Assembly (NCBI RefSeq): GCF_026212465.1
Contig: NC_080050.1
Span: 34,306,130-34,370,129, forward strand
Direction: 5' to 3'
DNA length: 64,000 nucleotides
Source: Amaranthus tricolor
Lineage: Eukaryota; Streptophyta; Magnoliopsida; Caryophyllales; Amaranthaceae
Translations under genes and position numbers: made by a program
Notes under the pieces: model-generated
What the model was told of the DNA's origin: nothing
The model's database searches: none
What the model saw: the letters and a program-made list of their open reading frames with translations, nothing else
In this document: in pieces, positions 1 through 11,696 of the stretch
Layout: every line of letters starts with the position of its first letter
Numbering within the stretch: position 1 is the stretch's first letter

Positions 1-1028
1 GTTCTATAGGTGTGATTTTAAGGGTTTTTAAGCTTTTTTGGAACTTACACGAATAAATTAGCTTAAATTTTGTATGTTTTGCACGAAATTTGCAACAAAA
101 CACTTTTTGGTATATATTATTGTGTTGAAGTGGTTAGAATTGATAATAATAGTCATATGATAGAAATTACGTGTTAAGTTGCGATTTGATGTGTTTTTAA
201 GGTTTTTTGGCACTTTCGCACATAAAGTAGCCCAAACTTGCGTTGTTTTGCAGGAAACTTGGCACACAACACTATTTGGTATATATTATTGTGTTGAAGT
301 GGTTAGAATTTAAAATGATAGTTATATGCTAGAAATTACGTGCTAAAGGTGTGATTTTAAGGGTTTTTAAGCTTTTTTGCCACTTACACGAGTAAAGTAG
401 CTTAAATTTGGTTTGTTTTGCACGAAACATGGAATAACACACTCTTTGGTATATATTATTGTGTTGAAGAGGTTAGAATTGAAAATAATAGTCATATGAT
501 AGAAATTACGTGTTAAGTTGCGATTTGATGTGTTTTTAAGCTTTTTTGGCACTTTCGCACATAAAGTAGCCCAAAAACTTGCTTTGTTTTGCACAAAACT
601 TGGCACACAACACTATTTGGTATATATTATTGTGTTGAAGTGGTTAGAATTTAAAATCATTGTTATATGCTCGAAATTACGTTCTATAGGTGTGATTTTA
701 AGGGTTTTTAAGCTTTTTTGGAACTTACACGAATAAATTAGCTTAAATTTTGTATGTTTTGCACGAAATTTGCAACAAAACACTTTTTGGTATATATTAT
801 TGTGTTGAAGTGGTTAGAATTAATAATAATAGTCATATGATAGAAATTACGTGTTAAGTTGCGATTTGATGTGTTTTTAAGGTTTTTTTGGCACTTTCGC
901 ACATAAAGTAGCCCAAACTTGCGTTGTTTTGCAGGAAACTTGGCACACAACACTATTTGGTATATATTATTGTGTTGAAGTGGTTAGAATTTAAAATGAT
1001 AGTTATATGCTAGAAATTACGTGCTAAA

Positions 1029-1197
1029 GGTGTGATTTTAAGGGTTTTTAAGCTTTTTTGGCACTTACACGAGTAAAGTAGCTTAAATTTGGTTTGTTTT
1101 GCACGAAACATGGAATAACACACTCTTTGGTATATATTATTGTGTTGAAGAGGTTAGAATTGAAAATAATAGTCATATGATAGAAATTACGTGTTAA
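1029..1197 (+). repeat. Example A-type monomer (169 bp)
   Basis: One A monomer, measured from GGTGTGATTTT to just before the B start GTTGCGATTTT. Landmarks in order: T-tract with AAGCTT, the box GGCACTTACACG, AATAAAGTAGCTTAAA, TTTGCACGAAACATGG, ACACTCTTTGGTATATATTA, GTGTTGAAG, and the palindrome TCATATGA followed by GAAATTACGTGTTAA. A and B align along their whole length, so the dimer arose from an ancestral monomer of about 170 bp. The CATATG core of the palindrome is largely an A-type feature; B monomers usually read TTATATGC at that place. Confidence 0.9.
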
Positions 1198-1368
1198 GTT
1201 GCGATTTTATGTGTTTATAAGCTTTTTTGGCACTTTCGCACATAAAGTAGCCCAAACTTGCGTTGTTTTGCAGGAAACCTTGCACACAACACTGTTCTGT
1301 ATATATTATTGTGTTGAAGTGGTTATAATTCAAAATGATAGTTATATGCTAGAAATTACGTGCTAAAG
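1198..1368 (+). repeat. Example B-type monomer (171 bp)
   Basis: One B monomer, from GTTGCGATTTT to the next GGTGTGATTTT. It shares with A the T-tract and AAGCTT, GGCACTT, a cATAAAGTAGC block, TTTTGCA, CACAACACT, TATATATTATTGTG and the GAAATTACGTG block. It differs in TTTCGCACATAAAGTAGCCC (A has TTACACG and AGCTTAAA), in ACACAACACTATTTGG and in TTATATGCTAG. Most B monomers in the window follow this pattern. A hand count of a typical B monomer gives roughly 33% G+C. Confidence 0.9.
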
Positions 1369-3395
1369 GTGTGATTTTAAGGGTTTTTAAGCTTTTTTGG
1401 CACTTACACGAATAAAGTAGCTTAGATTTGGTTTGTTTTGCACGAAACATGGAATAACACACTCTTTGGTATATATTATTGTGTTGAAGTGGTTAGATTT
1501 GAAAATAATAGTCATATGATAGAAATTATGTGTTAAGTTGCGATTTGATGTGTTTTTAAGCTTTTTTGGCACTTTCGCACATAAAGTAGCCCAAACTTGC
1601 TTTGTTTTGCACGAAACCTGGCACACAACACTATTTGGTATATATTATTATGTTGAAGTGGTTAGAATTTAAAATCATTGTTATATGCTCGAAATTACGT
1701 TCTATAGGTGTGATTTTAAGGGTTTTTTAAGCTTTTTTCGCACTTACACGATTAAAGTAGCTTAAATTTTGTATGTTTTGCACGAAATTTGGAACAAAAC
1801 ACTTTTTGGTATATATTATTGTGTTGAAGTGGTTAGAATTGAAAATAATAGTCATATGATAGAAATTACGTGTTAAGTTGCGATTTGATGTGTTTTTAAA
1901 GCTTTTTTGGCACTTTCGCACATAAAGTAGCCGAAACTTGCGTTGTTTTGCACGTAACTTGGCACACAACACTATTAGGTATATATTATTGTGTTGAAGT
2001 GGTTAGAATTTGAAATCATAGTTATATGCTAGAATTTACATTCTAAAGGTGTGATTTTAAGGTTTTTTAAGCTTTTTTGGCACTTACACGAATAAAGTAG
2101 CTTAAATTTGGTTTGTTTTGAACGAAACATGGAACAAAACACTCTTTGGTATATATTATTGTGTTGAAGTGGTTAGATTTGAAAATAATAGTCATATGAT
2201 AGAAATTACGTGTTAAATTGCGATTTTATGTGTTTATAAGCTTTTTTGGCACTTTTGCACATAAAGTAGCCCAAACTTGCGTTATTTTGCAGGAAATTTT
2301 GCACACAACACTGTTTGGTATATATTATTGTGTTAAAGTGGTTAGAATTTAAAATGATAGTTATATGCTAGAAATTACGTGCTAAAGGTGTGATTTTAAT
2401 GGTTTTTAAGCTTTTTTGGCACTTACACGAATAAAGTAGCTTAAATTTGGTTTGTTTTGCACGAAACATGGAATAACACACTCTTTGGTATATATTATTG
2501 TGTTGAAGTGGTTAGAATTGAAAATAATAGTCATATGATAGAAATTATGTGTTAAGTTGCGATTTGTTGTGTTTTTAAGCTTTTTTGGCACTTTTGCACA
2601 TAAAGTAGCCCAAACTTGCTTTGTTTTGCACGAAACTTGGCACACAACACTATTTTGTATATATTATTATGTTGAAGTGGTTAGAATTTAAAATCATTGT
2701 TATATGCTCGAAATTACGTTCTATAGGTGTGATTTTAAGGGTTTTTAAGCTTTTTTGGTACTTACAGGATTAAAGTAGCTTAAATTTGGTATGTTTTGCA
2801 CGAAATTTGGAACAAAACACTTTTTGGTATATATTATTGTGTTGAAGTGGTTAGAATTTAAAATAATAGTCATATGATAGAAATTACGTGTTAAGTTGCG
2901 ATTTGATGTGTTTTTAAGCTTTTTTGGCACTTTCGCACATAAAGTAGCCCAAACTTGCGTTGTTTTGCAGGAAACTTGGCACACAACACTATTTGGTATA
3001 TATTATTGTGTTGAAGTGGTTAGAATTTAAAATGATAGTTATATGCTAGAAATTACGTGCTAAAGGTGTAATTTTAAGGGTTTTTAAGGTTTTTTGGCAC
3101 TTACACGAATAAAGTAGCTTAAATTTGGTTTGTTTTGCACGAAACATGGAATAACACACTCTTTGGTATATATTATTCTGTTGAAGAGGTTAGAATTGAA
3201 AATAATAGTTATATGATAGAAATTACGTGTTAAGTTGCGATTTGATGTGTTTTTAAGCTTTTTTGGCACTTTCGCACATAAAGTAGCCCAAAGTTGCTTT
3301 GTTTTGCACGAAACTTGGCACACAACACTATTTGGTATATATTATTGTGTTGAAGTGGTTAGAATTTAAAATCATTGTTATATGCTCGAAATTAC

Positions 3396-4076
3396 GTTCT
3401 ATAGGTGTGATTTTAAGGGTTTTTAAGCTTTTTTGGAACTTACACGAATAAATTAGCTTAAATTTTGTATGTTTTGCACGAAATTTGCAACAAAACACTT
3501 TTTGGTATATATTATTGTGTTGAAGTGGTTAGAATTGATAATAATAGTCATATGATAGAAATTACGTGTTAAGTTGCGATTTGATGTGTTTTTAAGGTTT
3601 TTTGGCACTTTCGCACATAAAGTAGCCCAAACTTGCGTTGTTTTGCAGGAAACTTGGCACACAACACTATTTGGTATATATTATTGTGTTGAAGTGGTTA
3701 GAATTTAAAATGATAGTTATATGCTAGAAATTACGTGCTAAAGGTGTGATTTTAAGGGTTTTTTAAGCTTTTTTGGCACTTACACGAGTAAAGTAGCTTA
3801 AATTTGGTTTGTTTTGCACGAAACATGGAATAACACACTCTTTGGTATATATTATTGTGTTGAAGAGGTTAGAATTGAAAATAATAGTCATATGATAGAA
3901 ATTACGTGTTAAGTTGCGATTTGATGTGTTTTTAAGCTTTTTTGGCACTTTCGCACATAAAGTAGCCCAAAAACTTGCTTTGTTTTGCACAAAACTTGGC
4001 ACACAACACTATTTGGTATATATTATTGTGTTGAAGTGGTTAGAATTTAAAATCATTGTTATATGCTCGAAATTAC
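3396..4076 (+). repeat. Satellite array, piece 1, extra 681-bp unit
   Basis: Four monomers almost identical to 1-680, including the rare GAATTGATAATAATAG variant. The few differences seen include one extra T near 3751 and GGCAC instead of GCCAC in the A box near 3777. It separates the first unit set from its noisy second copy. Confidence 0.9.
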
Positions 4077-7000
4077 GTTCTATAGGTGTGATTTTAAGGG
4101 TTTTTAAGCTTTTTTGGAACTTACACGAATAAATTAGCTTAAATTTTGTATGTTTTGCACGAAATTTGCAACAAAACACTTTTTGGTATATATTATTGTG
4201 TGTGTTGAAGTGGTTAGAATTGATAATAATAGTCATATGATAGAAATTACGTGTTAAGTTGCGATTTGATGTGTTTTTAAGGTTTTTTGGCACTTTCGCA
4301 CATAAAGTAGCCCAAACTTGCGTTGTTTTGCGAGGAAACTTGGCACACAACACTATTTGGTATATATTATTGTGTTGAAGTGGTTAGAATTTAAAATGAT
4401 AGGTTATATGCTAGAAATTACGTGCTAAAGGTGTGATTTTAAGGGTTTTTTAAGCTTTTTTGCCACTTACACGAGTAAAGTAGCTTAAATTTGGTTTGTT
4501 TTGCACGAAACATGGAATAACACACTCTTTGGTATATATTATTGTGTTGAAGAGGTTAGAATTGAAAATAATAGTCATATGATAGAAATTACGTGTTAAG
4601 TTGCGATTTGATGTGTTTTTTAAGCTTTTTTTGGCACTTTCGCACATAAAGTAGCCCAAAAAACTTGCTTTGTTTTGCACAAAACTTGGCACACAACACT
4701 ATTTGGTATATATTATTGTGTTGAAGTGGTTAGAATTTAAAATCATTGTTAATATGCTCGAAATTACGTTCTATAGGTGTGATTTTAAGGGTTTTTAAGC
4801 TTTTTTTGGAACGTTACACGAATAAATTAGCTTAAATTTTGTATGTTTTGCACGAAATTTGCAACAAAACACTTTTTGGTATATATTATTGTGTTTGAAG
4901 TGGTGTTAGAATTAATAATAATAGTCATATGATAGAAATTACGTGTTAAGTTGCGATTTGATGTGTTTTTTAAGGTTTTTTTGGCACTTTCGCACATAAA
5001 GTAGCCCAAACTTGCGTTGTTTTGCAGGAAACTTGGCACACAACACTATTTGGTATATATTATTGTGTTGAAGTGGTTAGAATTTAAAATGATAGTTATA
5101 TGCTAGAAATTACGTGCTAAAGGTGTGATTTTAAGGGTTTTTTAAGCTTTTTTTGGCACTTACACGAGTAAAGTAGCTTAAATTTGGTTTGTTTTGCACG
5201 AAACATGGAATAACACACTCTTTGGTATATATTATTGTGTTGAAGAGGTTAGAATTGAAAATAATAGTCATATGATAGAAATTACGTGGTTAAGTTGCGA
5301 TTTTATGTGTTTATAAGCTTTTTTTGGCACTTTCGCACATAAAGTAGCCCAAACTTGCGTTGTTTTGCAGGAAACCTTGCACACAACACTGTTCTGTATA
5401 TATTATTGTGTTTGAAGTGGTTATAATTCAAAATGATAGTTATATGCTAGAAATTACGTGCTAAAGGTGTGATTTTAAGGGTTTTTAAGCTTTTTTGGCA
5501 CTTACACGAATAAAGTAGCTTAGATTTGGTTTGTTTGCACGAAACATGGAATAACACACTCTTTGGTATATATTATTGTGTTGAAGTGGTTAGATTTTGA
5601 AAATAATAGTCATATGATAGAAATTATGTGTTAAGTTGCGATTTGATGTGTTTTTAAGCTTTTTTGGCACTTTCGCACATAAAGTAGCCCAAACTTGCTT
5701 TGTTTTGCACGAAACCTGGCACACAACACTATTTGGTATATATTATTATGTTGAAGTGGTTAGAATTTAAAATCATTGTTATATGCTCGAAATTACGTTT
5801 CTATAGGTGTGATTTTAAGGGTTTTTAAGCTTGTTTTTCGCACTTACACGATTAAAGTAGCTTAAATTTTGTATGTTTTGCACGAAATTTGGAACAAAAC
5901 ACTTTTTGGTATATATTATTGTGTTGAAGTGGTTAGAATTGAAAATAATAGTCATATGATAGAAATTACGTGTTAAGTTGCGATTTGATGTGTTGTTTAA
6001 GCTTTTTTGGCACTTTCGCACATAAAGTAGCCGAAACTTGCGTTGTTTTGCACGTAACTTGGCACACAACACTATTAGGTATATATTATTGTGTTGAAGT
6101 GGTTAGAATTTGAAATCATAGTTATATGCTAGGAATTTACATTCTAAAGGTGTGATTTTAAGGTTTTTTAAGCTTTTTTGGCACTTACACGAATAAAGTA
6201 GCTTAAATTTGGTTTGTTTTGAACGAAACATGGAACAAAACACTCTTTGGTATATATTATTGTGTTGAAGTGGTTAGATTTGAAAATAATAGTCATATGA
6301 TAGAAATTACGTGTTAAATTGCGATTTTATGTGTTTATAAGCTTTTTTTGGCACTTTTTTGCACATAAAGTAGCCCAAACTTGCGTTATTTTGCAGGAAA
6401 TTTTGCACACAACACTGTTTGGTATATATTATTGTGTTAAAGTGTGTTAGAATTTTAAAATGATAGTTATATGCTAGGAAATTACGTGCTAAAGGTGTGA
6501 TTTTAATGGTTTTTAAGCTAGTTTTGGCACTTACACGAATAAAGTAGCTTAAATTTGGTTTGTTTTGCACGAAACATGGAATAACACACTCTTTGGTATA
6601 TATTATTGTGTTGAAGTGGTTAGAATTGAAAATAATAGTCATATGATAGAAATTATGTGTTAAGTTGCGATTTGTTGTGTTTTTAAGCTTTTTTGGCACT
6701 TTTGCACATAAAGGTAGCCCAAACTTGCTTTGTTTTGCACGAAACTTGGCACACAACACTATTTTGTATATATTATTATGTTGAAGTGGTTAGAATTTAA
6801 AATCATTGTTATATGCTCGAAATTACGTTCTATAGGTGTGATTTTAAGGGTTTTTAAGCTTTTTTTGGTACTTACAGGATTAAAGTAGCTTAAATTTGGT
6901 ATGTTTTTGCACGAAATTTGGAACAAAACACTTTTTGGTATATATTATTGTGTTGAAGTGGTTAGAATTTAAAATAATAGTCATATGATAGAAATTTACG

Positions 7001-7514
7001 TGGTTAAGTTGCGATTTGATGTGTTTTTAAGCTTTTTTGGCACTTTCGCACATAAAAGTAGCCCAAACTTGCGTTTGTTTTGCAGGAAACTTGGCACACA
7101 ACACTATTTGGTATATATTATTGTGTTGAAGTGGTTAGAATTTAAAATGATAGTTATATGCTAGAAATTACGTGCTAAAGGTGTAATTTTAAGGGTTTTT
7201 AAGGTTTTTTGGGCACTTACACGAATAAAGTAGCTTAAATTTGGTTTGTTTTGCACGAAACATGGAATAACACACTCTTTTGGGTATATATTATTCTGTT
7301 GAAGAGGTTAGAATTGAAAATAATAGTTATCATGATAGAAATTACGTGTTAAGTTGCGATTTGATGTGTTTTTAAGCTTTTTTGGCACTTTCGCACATAA
7401 AGTAGCCCAAACTTGCTTTGTTTTGCACGAAACTTGGCACACAACACTATTTGGTATATATTATTGTGTTGAAGTGGTTAGAATTTAAAATCATTGTTAT
7501 ATGCTCGAAATTAC
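4077..7514 (+). repeat. Second copy of the 3.4-kb unit set, rich in small insertions
   Basis: The same four units in the same order as 1-3395 (boundaries at 4077, 4768, 5797 and 6827), carrying the same private variants: ACTTACAGGATTAAAG (2760 and 6870), CACTATTAGGTAT (1970 and 6070), TATTATTCTGTTGAAGAGG (3170 and 7290). Unit lengths are 691, 1029, 1030 and 688 bp against 680, 1018, 1018 and 679, a net gain of 43 bp. The extra bases are scattered single insertions, in T-runs and elsewhere (for example GTGTGTGTTGAAG near 4200, CGAGGAAACT near 4331, TAGGTTATATG near 4402). I noticed only rare substitutions. Confidence 0.9.
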
Positions 7515-8518
7515 GTTCTATAGGTGTGATTTTAAGGGTTTTTAAGCTTTTTTGGAACTTACACGAATAAATTAGCTTAAATTTTGTATGTTTTGCACGA
7601 AATTTGCAACAAAACACTTTTTGGTATATATTATTGTGTTGAAGTGGTTAGAATTAATAATAATAGTCATATGATAGAAATTACGTGTTAAGTTGCGATT
7701 TGATGTGTTTTTTAAGGTTTTTTTGGGCACTTTCGCACATAAAGTAGCCCAAACTTGCGTTGTTTTGCAGGAAAACTTGGCACACAACACTATTTGGTAT
7801 ATATTATTGTGTTGAAGTGGTTAGAATTTAAAATGATAGTTATATGCTAGAAATTACGTGCTAAAGGTGTGATTTTAAGGGTTTTTAAGCTTTTTTGGCA
7901 CTTACACGAGTAAAGTAGCTTAAATTTGGTTTGTTTTGCACGAAACATGGAATAACACACTCTTTGGTATATTATTATTGTGTTGAAGAGGGTAGAATTG
8001 AAAATAATAGTCATATGATAGAAATTACGTGTTAAGTTGCGATTTTGATGTGTTTTTAAGCTTTTTTGGCACTTTCGCACATAAAGTAGCCCAAAAACTT
8101 GCTTTGTTTTGCACAAAACTTGGCACACAACACTATTTGGTATATATTATTGTGTTGAAGTGGGTTAGAATTTAAAATCATTGTTATATGCTCGAAATTA
8201 CGTTCTATAGGTGTGATTTTAAGGGTTTTTAAGCTTTTTTGGAACTTACACGAATAAAATTAGCTTAAATTTTGTATGTTTTGCACGAAATTTGCAACAA
8301 AACACTTTTTGGTATATATTATTGTGTTGAAGTGGTTAGAATTAATAATAATAGTCATATGATAGAAATTACGTGTTAAGTTGCGATTTGATGTGTTTTT
8401 AAGGTTTTTTTTGGCACTTTCGCACATAAAGTAGCCCAAACTTGCGTTGTTTTGCAGGAAACTTGGCACACAACACTATTTGGTATATATTATTGTGTTG
8501 AAGTGGTTAGAATTTAAA
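7515..8518 (+). repeat. Satellite array, piece 1, terminal units before the A-rich tail
   Basis: A 687-bp unit (7515-8201) followed by a partial unit. Both resemble the units beginning at 1 and 681 and carry the GAATTAATAATAATAG variant. Extra single bases continue here (TATATTATTATTG near 7970, GAAGAGGGTAG near 7986, GAAGTGGGTTAG near 8158). The satellite stops in mid-monomer at AGAATTTAAAA, where TGATAG or TCATTG would be expected. Confidence 0.9.
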
Positions 8519-8652
8519 AAAATAAAAAAAAAAAAAAGTGTAACAAATGAAAAACAAAAAAAAAAAAAAAAATGAAAACGAAAAAAAAAAAAAAAAAAAA
8601 AAACACAAAACAAAAAAAAAAAAAAGAAAAAAAATAACAACAAAAGAAAAAA
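8519..8652. other. A-rich low-complexity tail at a contig edge
   Basis: About 134 bases of long A runs broken by isolated G, C and T, with no satellite motif left. It begins abruptly within a B monomer and runs straight into the 100-N gap. The lysine-rich or phenylalanine-rich frames across it are meaningless. A degenerate read tail or assembly artefact fits best. A genuine poly(A) tract, such as the 3' tail of a retroelement inserted in the array, is possible, but no element body is visible. Confidence 0.8.
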
Positions 8653-8752
8653 NNNNNNNNNNNNNNNNNNNNNNNNNNNNNNNNNNNNNNNNNNNNNNNN
8701 NNNNNNNNNNNNNNNNNNNNNNNNNNNNNNNNNNNNNNNNNNNNNNNNNNNN
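8653..8752. other. Assembly gap of exactly 100 N
   Basis: A run of 100 N, a common placeholder for a scaffold join of unknown size. Satellite of the same orientation lies on both sides, but the local variants differ: GCAGGAAACTTGG on the left, GAATTCAAGATAATAG on the right. Confidence 0.99.
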
Positions 8753-9345
8753 ATATTATTGTGTTGAAGTGGTTAGAATTCAAGATAATAGTCATATGAC
8801 AGAAATTACGTATTCAATTGCGATTTTATGTGTTTTTAAGATTTTTTGGCACTTTCGCACATAAAGTATCCCAAACTTGTGTTGTTTTGCACGAAAGTTA
8901 GCACACAACACTATTTGGTATATATTATTGTGTTGAAATGGTTAGAATTTAAAATGATAGTTATATGCTAGAAATTACGTGCTAAAGGGGTGATTTTAAG
9001 GGTTTTTAAGCTTTTTTGGCACTTACACGAATAAAGTAGCTTAAATTTGGTATGTTTTGCACGAAATTTGGAACAAAACACTTTTGGTATATATTACTGC
9101 GTTGAAGTGGTTAGTATTGAAAATAATAGTCATATCATAGAAATTACGAGTTTAAGTTGCGATTTGATGTGTTTTTAACCTTTTTAGGCACTTTCGCACA
9201 TAAAGTAGCCCAAACTTGCGTTGTTTTGCACGAAACTTGGCACACAACACTATTTGGTATATATTATTGTGTTTAAGCGGTTAGAATTTAAAATGATAGT
9301 TATATGCTAGAAATTACGTGCTAAAGGTGTGATTTAAAGGGTTTT
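8753..9345 (+). repeat. Left-edge dimers of piece 2 with variants otherwise seen only in piece 3
   Basis: Nearly two dimers with several linked rare variants: GAATTCAAGATAATAG (8777), CATATGACAGAAATTACG, TTTAAGATTTTTTGGCAC, CGAAAGTTAGCACACAAC, TATATATTACTGCGTTG, CATATCATAGAAATTACGAG and GTGTTTAAGCGGTTAG (9270). I do not find the first or the last of these elsewhere in 8753-44626. The same linked set, in the same order but reverse-complemented, occupies about 45400-45950 and recurs through 54.3 kb. Confidence 0.9.
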
Positions 9346-11018
9346 TAAGCTTTTTTGGCACTTACACAAATAAAGTAGCTTAAATTTGGTATGTTTTGCA
9401 CGAAATTTGGAACAAAACACTCTTTGGTATATATTCTTGTTTTGAAGTGGTTAGAATTGAAAATAATAGTCATATGATAGAAATTACGTGTTAAGTTGCG
9501 ATTATATGTGTTTTTAAGCTTTTTTGGCACTTTCGCATATAAAGTAGCCCAAACTTGCTTTGTTTTGCACGTAACTTGGCACACAACACTATTTGGTATA
9601 TATTATTGTGTTGAAGTGGTTAGAATTTAAAATGATAGTTATATGCTAGAAATTACGTGCTAAAGGTGTGATTTTAAGGGTTTTTAAGCTTTTTTGGCAC
9701 TTACACAAATAAAGTAGCTTAAATTTGGTATGTTTTGCACGAACTTTGGAACAAAACACTCTTTGGTATATATTATGGTTTTGAAGTGGTTACAATTGAA
9801 AATAATAGTCATATGATAGAAATTACGTGTTAAGTTGCGATTTTATGTGTTTTTAAACTTTTTTGGCACTTTCGCACATAAAGTAGCCCAATCTTGCTTT
9901 GTTTTGCACGAAACTTGGCACACAACACTATATGGTATATATTATTGTGTTGAAGTGGTTAGAATTTAAAATCATAGTTATATGCTAGAAATTACGTGCT
10001 AAAGGTGTGATTTTAAGGGTTTTTATGCTTTTTGGCATTTACACGAATGAAGTAGCTTAAATTTGGTTAGTTTTGCACGAAACATGAAACAAAACACTCT
10101 TTGGTATATATTATTGTGTTGAAGTGGTTAGAATTGAAAATAATAGTCATATGATTGAAATTGCGTGTTAAATTACGATTTTATGTGTTTTTAAGCTTTT
10201 TTGGCACTTTCGCACATAAAGTAGCCCAAACTTGCGTTGTTTTTCACTAAAATTGGCACACAACACTATTTGGTATATATTATTGTGTTGAAGTGGTTAG
10301 AATTTAAAATCATAGTTATATGCTAGAAATTACGTGCTAAAGGTGTGATTTTAAGGGTTTTTAAGCTTTTTTGGCACTTACACAAATAAAGTAGCTTAAA
10401 TTTGGTATGTTTTGCACGAACTTTGGAACAAAACACTCTTTGGTATATATTATTGTTTTGAAGTGGTTACAATTGAAAATAATAGTCATATGATAGAAAT
10501 TACGTGTTAAGTTGCGATTTTATGTGTTTTTAAACTTTTTTTGCACTTTCGCACATAAAGTAGCCCAATCTTGCTTTGTTTTGCACGAAACTTGGCACAC
10601 AACACTATTTGGTATATATTATTTTGTTGAAGTGGTCAGAATTTAAAATCATAGTTATATGCTAGAAATTACGTGCTAAAGGTGTGATTTTAAGGGTTGT
10701 TATGCTTTTTGGCACTTACACGAATAAAGTAGCTTAAATTTGGTTTGTTTTGCACGAAACATGAAACAAAACACTCTTTGGTATATATTATTGTGTTGAA
10801 GTGGTTAGAATTGAAAATAATAGTCATATGATTGAAATTGCGTGTTAAATTACGATTTTATGTGTTTTTAAGCTTTTTTGGCACTTTCGCACATAAAGTA
10901 GCCCAAACTTGCGTTGTTTTTCACTAAAATTGGCACACAACACTATTTGGTATATATTATTGTGTTGAAGTGGTTAGAATTTAAAATGATAGTTATATGC
11001 TAGAAATTACGTGCTAAA
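9346..11018 (+). repeat. Satellite dimers with a 677-bp two-dimer tandem duplication
   Basis: After one dimer with GATTATATG and CGCATATAAAG in its B half, two dimers, d2-like (ACACAAATAAAG, GAACTTTGG, GGTTACAATTG, AAACTTTTTTGG) and d3-like (TTTTATGCTTTTTGGCA, CATGAAAC, CATATGATTGAAATTGCG, TTTTTCACTAAAATTGG), occur twice in a row: 9665-10341 and 10342-11018. The copies differ by a few substitutions (for example GGCATTTACACGAATGAAG against GGCACTTACACGAATAAAG). No coding content. Confidence 0.85.
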
Positions 11019-11696
11019 GGTGTGATTTTAAGGGTTTTTAAGCTTTTTTGGCACTTACACAAATAAAGTAGCTTAAAGTTGGTATGTTTTGCACGAAATT
11101 TGGAACAAAACACTCTTTGGTATATATTATTGTTTTGAAGTGGTTAGAATTGAAAATAATAGTCATATGATAGAAATTACGTGTTAAGTTGCGATTTTAT
11201 GCGTTTTTAAGCTTTTTTGGTACTTTCGCACATAAAGTAGCCCAAACTTGCTTTGTTTTGCACGTAACTTGGCACACAACACTATTTGGTATATGTTATT
11301 GTGTTGATGTGGTTAGAATTTAAAATCATAGTTATATGCTAGAAATTACGTTCTAAAGGTGTGATTTGAAGGGTTTTTAAGCTTTTTTGGCACTTACACG
11401 AATAAATTAGCTTAAATTTGGTTTGTTTTGCACGAAACATGGAACAACACACTCTTTGGTATATATTATTGTGTTGAAGTGGTTAGAATTGAAAATAATA
11501 GTCATATGATAGAAATTACGTGTTAAGTTGCGATTTTATGCGTTTTTAAGCTTTTTTGGCACTTTCGCACATAAAGTAGCGCAAACTTGCTTTGTTTTGC
11601 ACGTATCTTGGCACACAACACTATTTGGTATATGTTATTGTGTTGAAGTGGTTAGAATTGAAAATCATGGTTATATGCTAGAAATTACGTTCTAAA
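11019..11696 (+). repeat. Two satellite dimers (d4-like, then d5-like A half)
   Basis: Ordinary A/B dimers at 11019 and about 11358. The first carries TTAAAGTTGGTATG and GTTGATGTGG, which mark dimer type d4. The second carries GAATAAATTAGC and CATGGAACAACAC, the mark of the A half of dimer type d5, but its B half is d4-like rather than the usual d5 B half, so it is already a mixed dimer. Confidence 0.75.

Larger units (their letters stand above)
1..3395 (+). repeat. Satellite array, piece 1, first unit set (680+1018+1018+679 bp)
   Basis: Tandem A/B dimers of 338-340 bp. Every second or third dimer boundary carries a distinctive sequence (GCTCGAAATTACGTTCTATA), while the other boundaries read GTGCTAAAGGTG or a close variant. 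Cutting at the distinctive boundary gives units at 1-680, 681-1698, 1699-2716 and 2717-3395, that is 4, 6, 6 and 4 monomers. Local variants include GCAGGAAACTTGG in B monomers and GATTTGATG at the B start; these are rare in the middle piece but have inverted counterparts in the last piece. There is no gene: the open frames of about 70-80 codons on the reverse strand recur once per dimer and are by-products of the repeat. Homogeneous base quality, with few odd indels. Confidence 0.95.

Noticed and set aside
8519..8652. Retrotransposon insertion ending in poly(A)
   Set aside because: No element body, coding remnant or target-site duplication is visible, and the stretch ends at an assembly gap; kept only as an alternative.
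8514..8864. Lysine-rich or phenylalanine-rich frames across 8.5-8.9 kb
   Set aside because: They translate the A-rich tail and the N gap.
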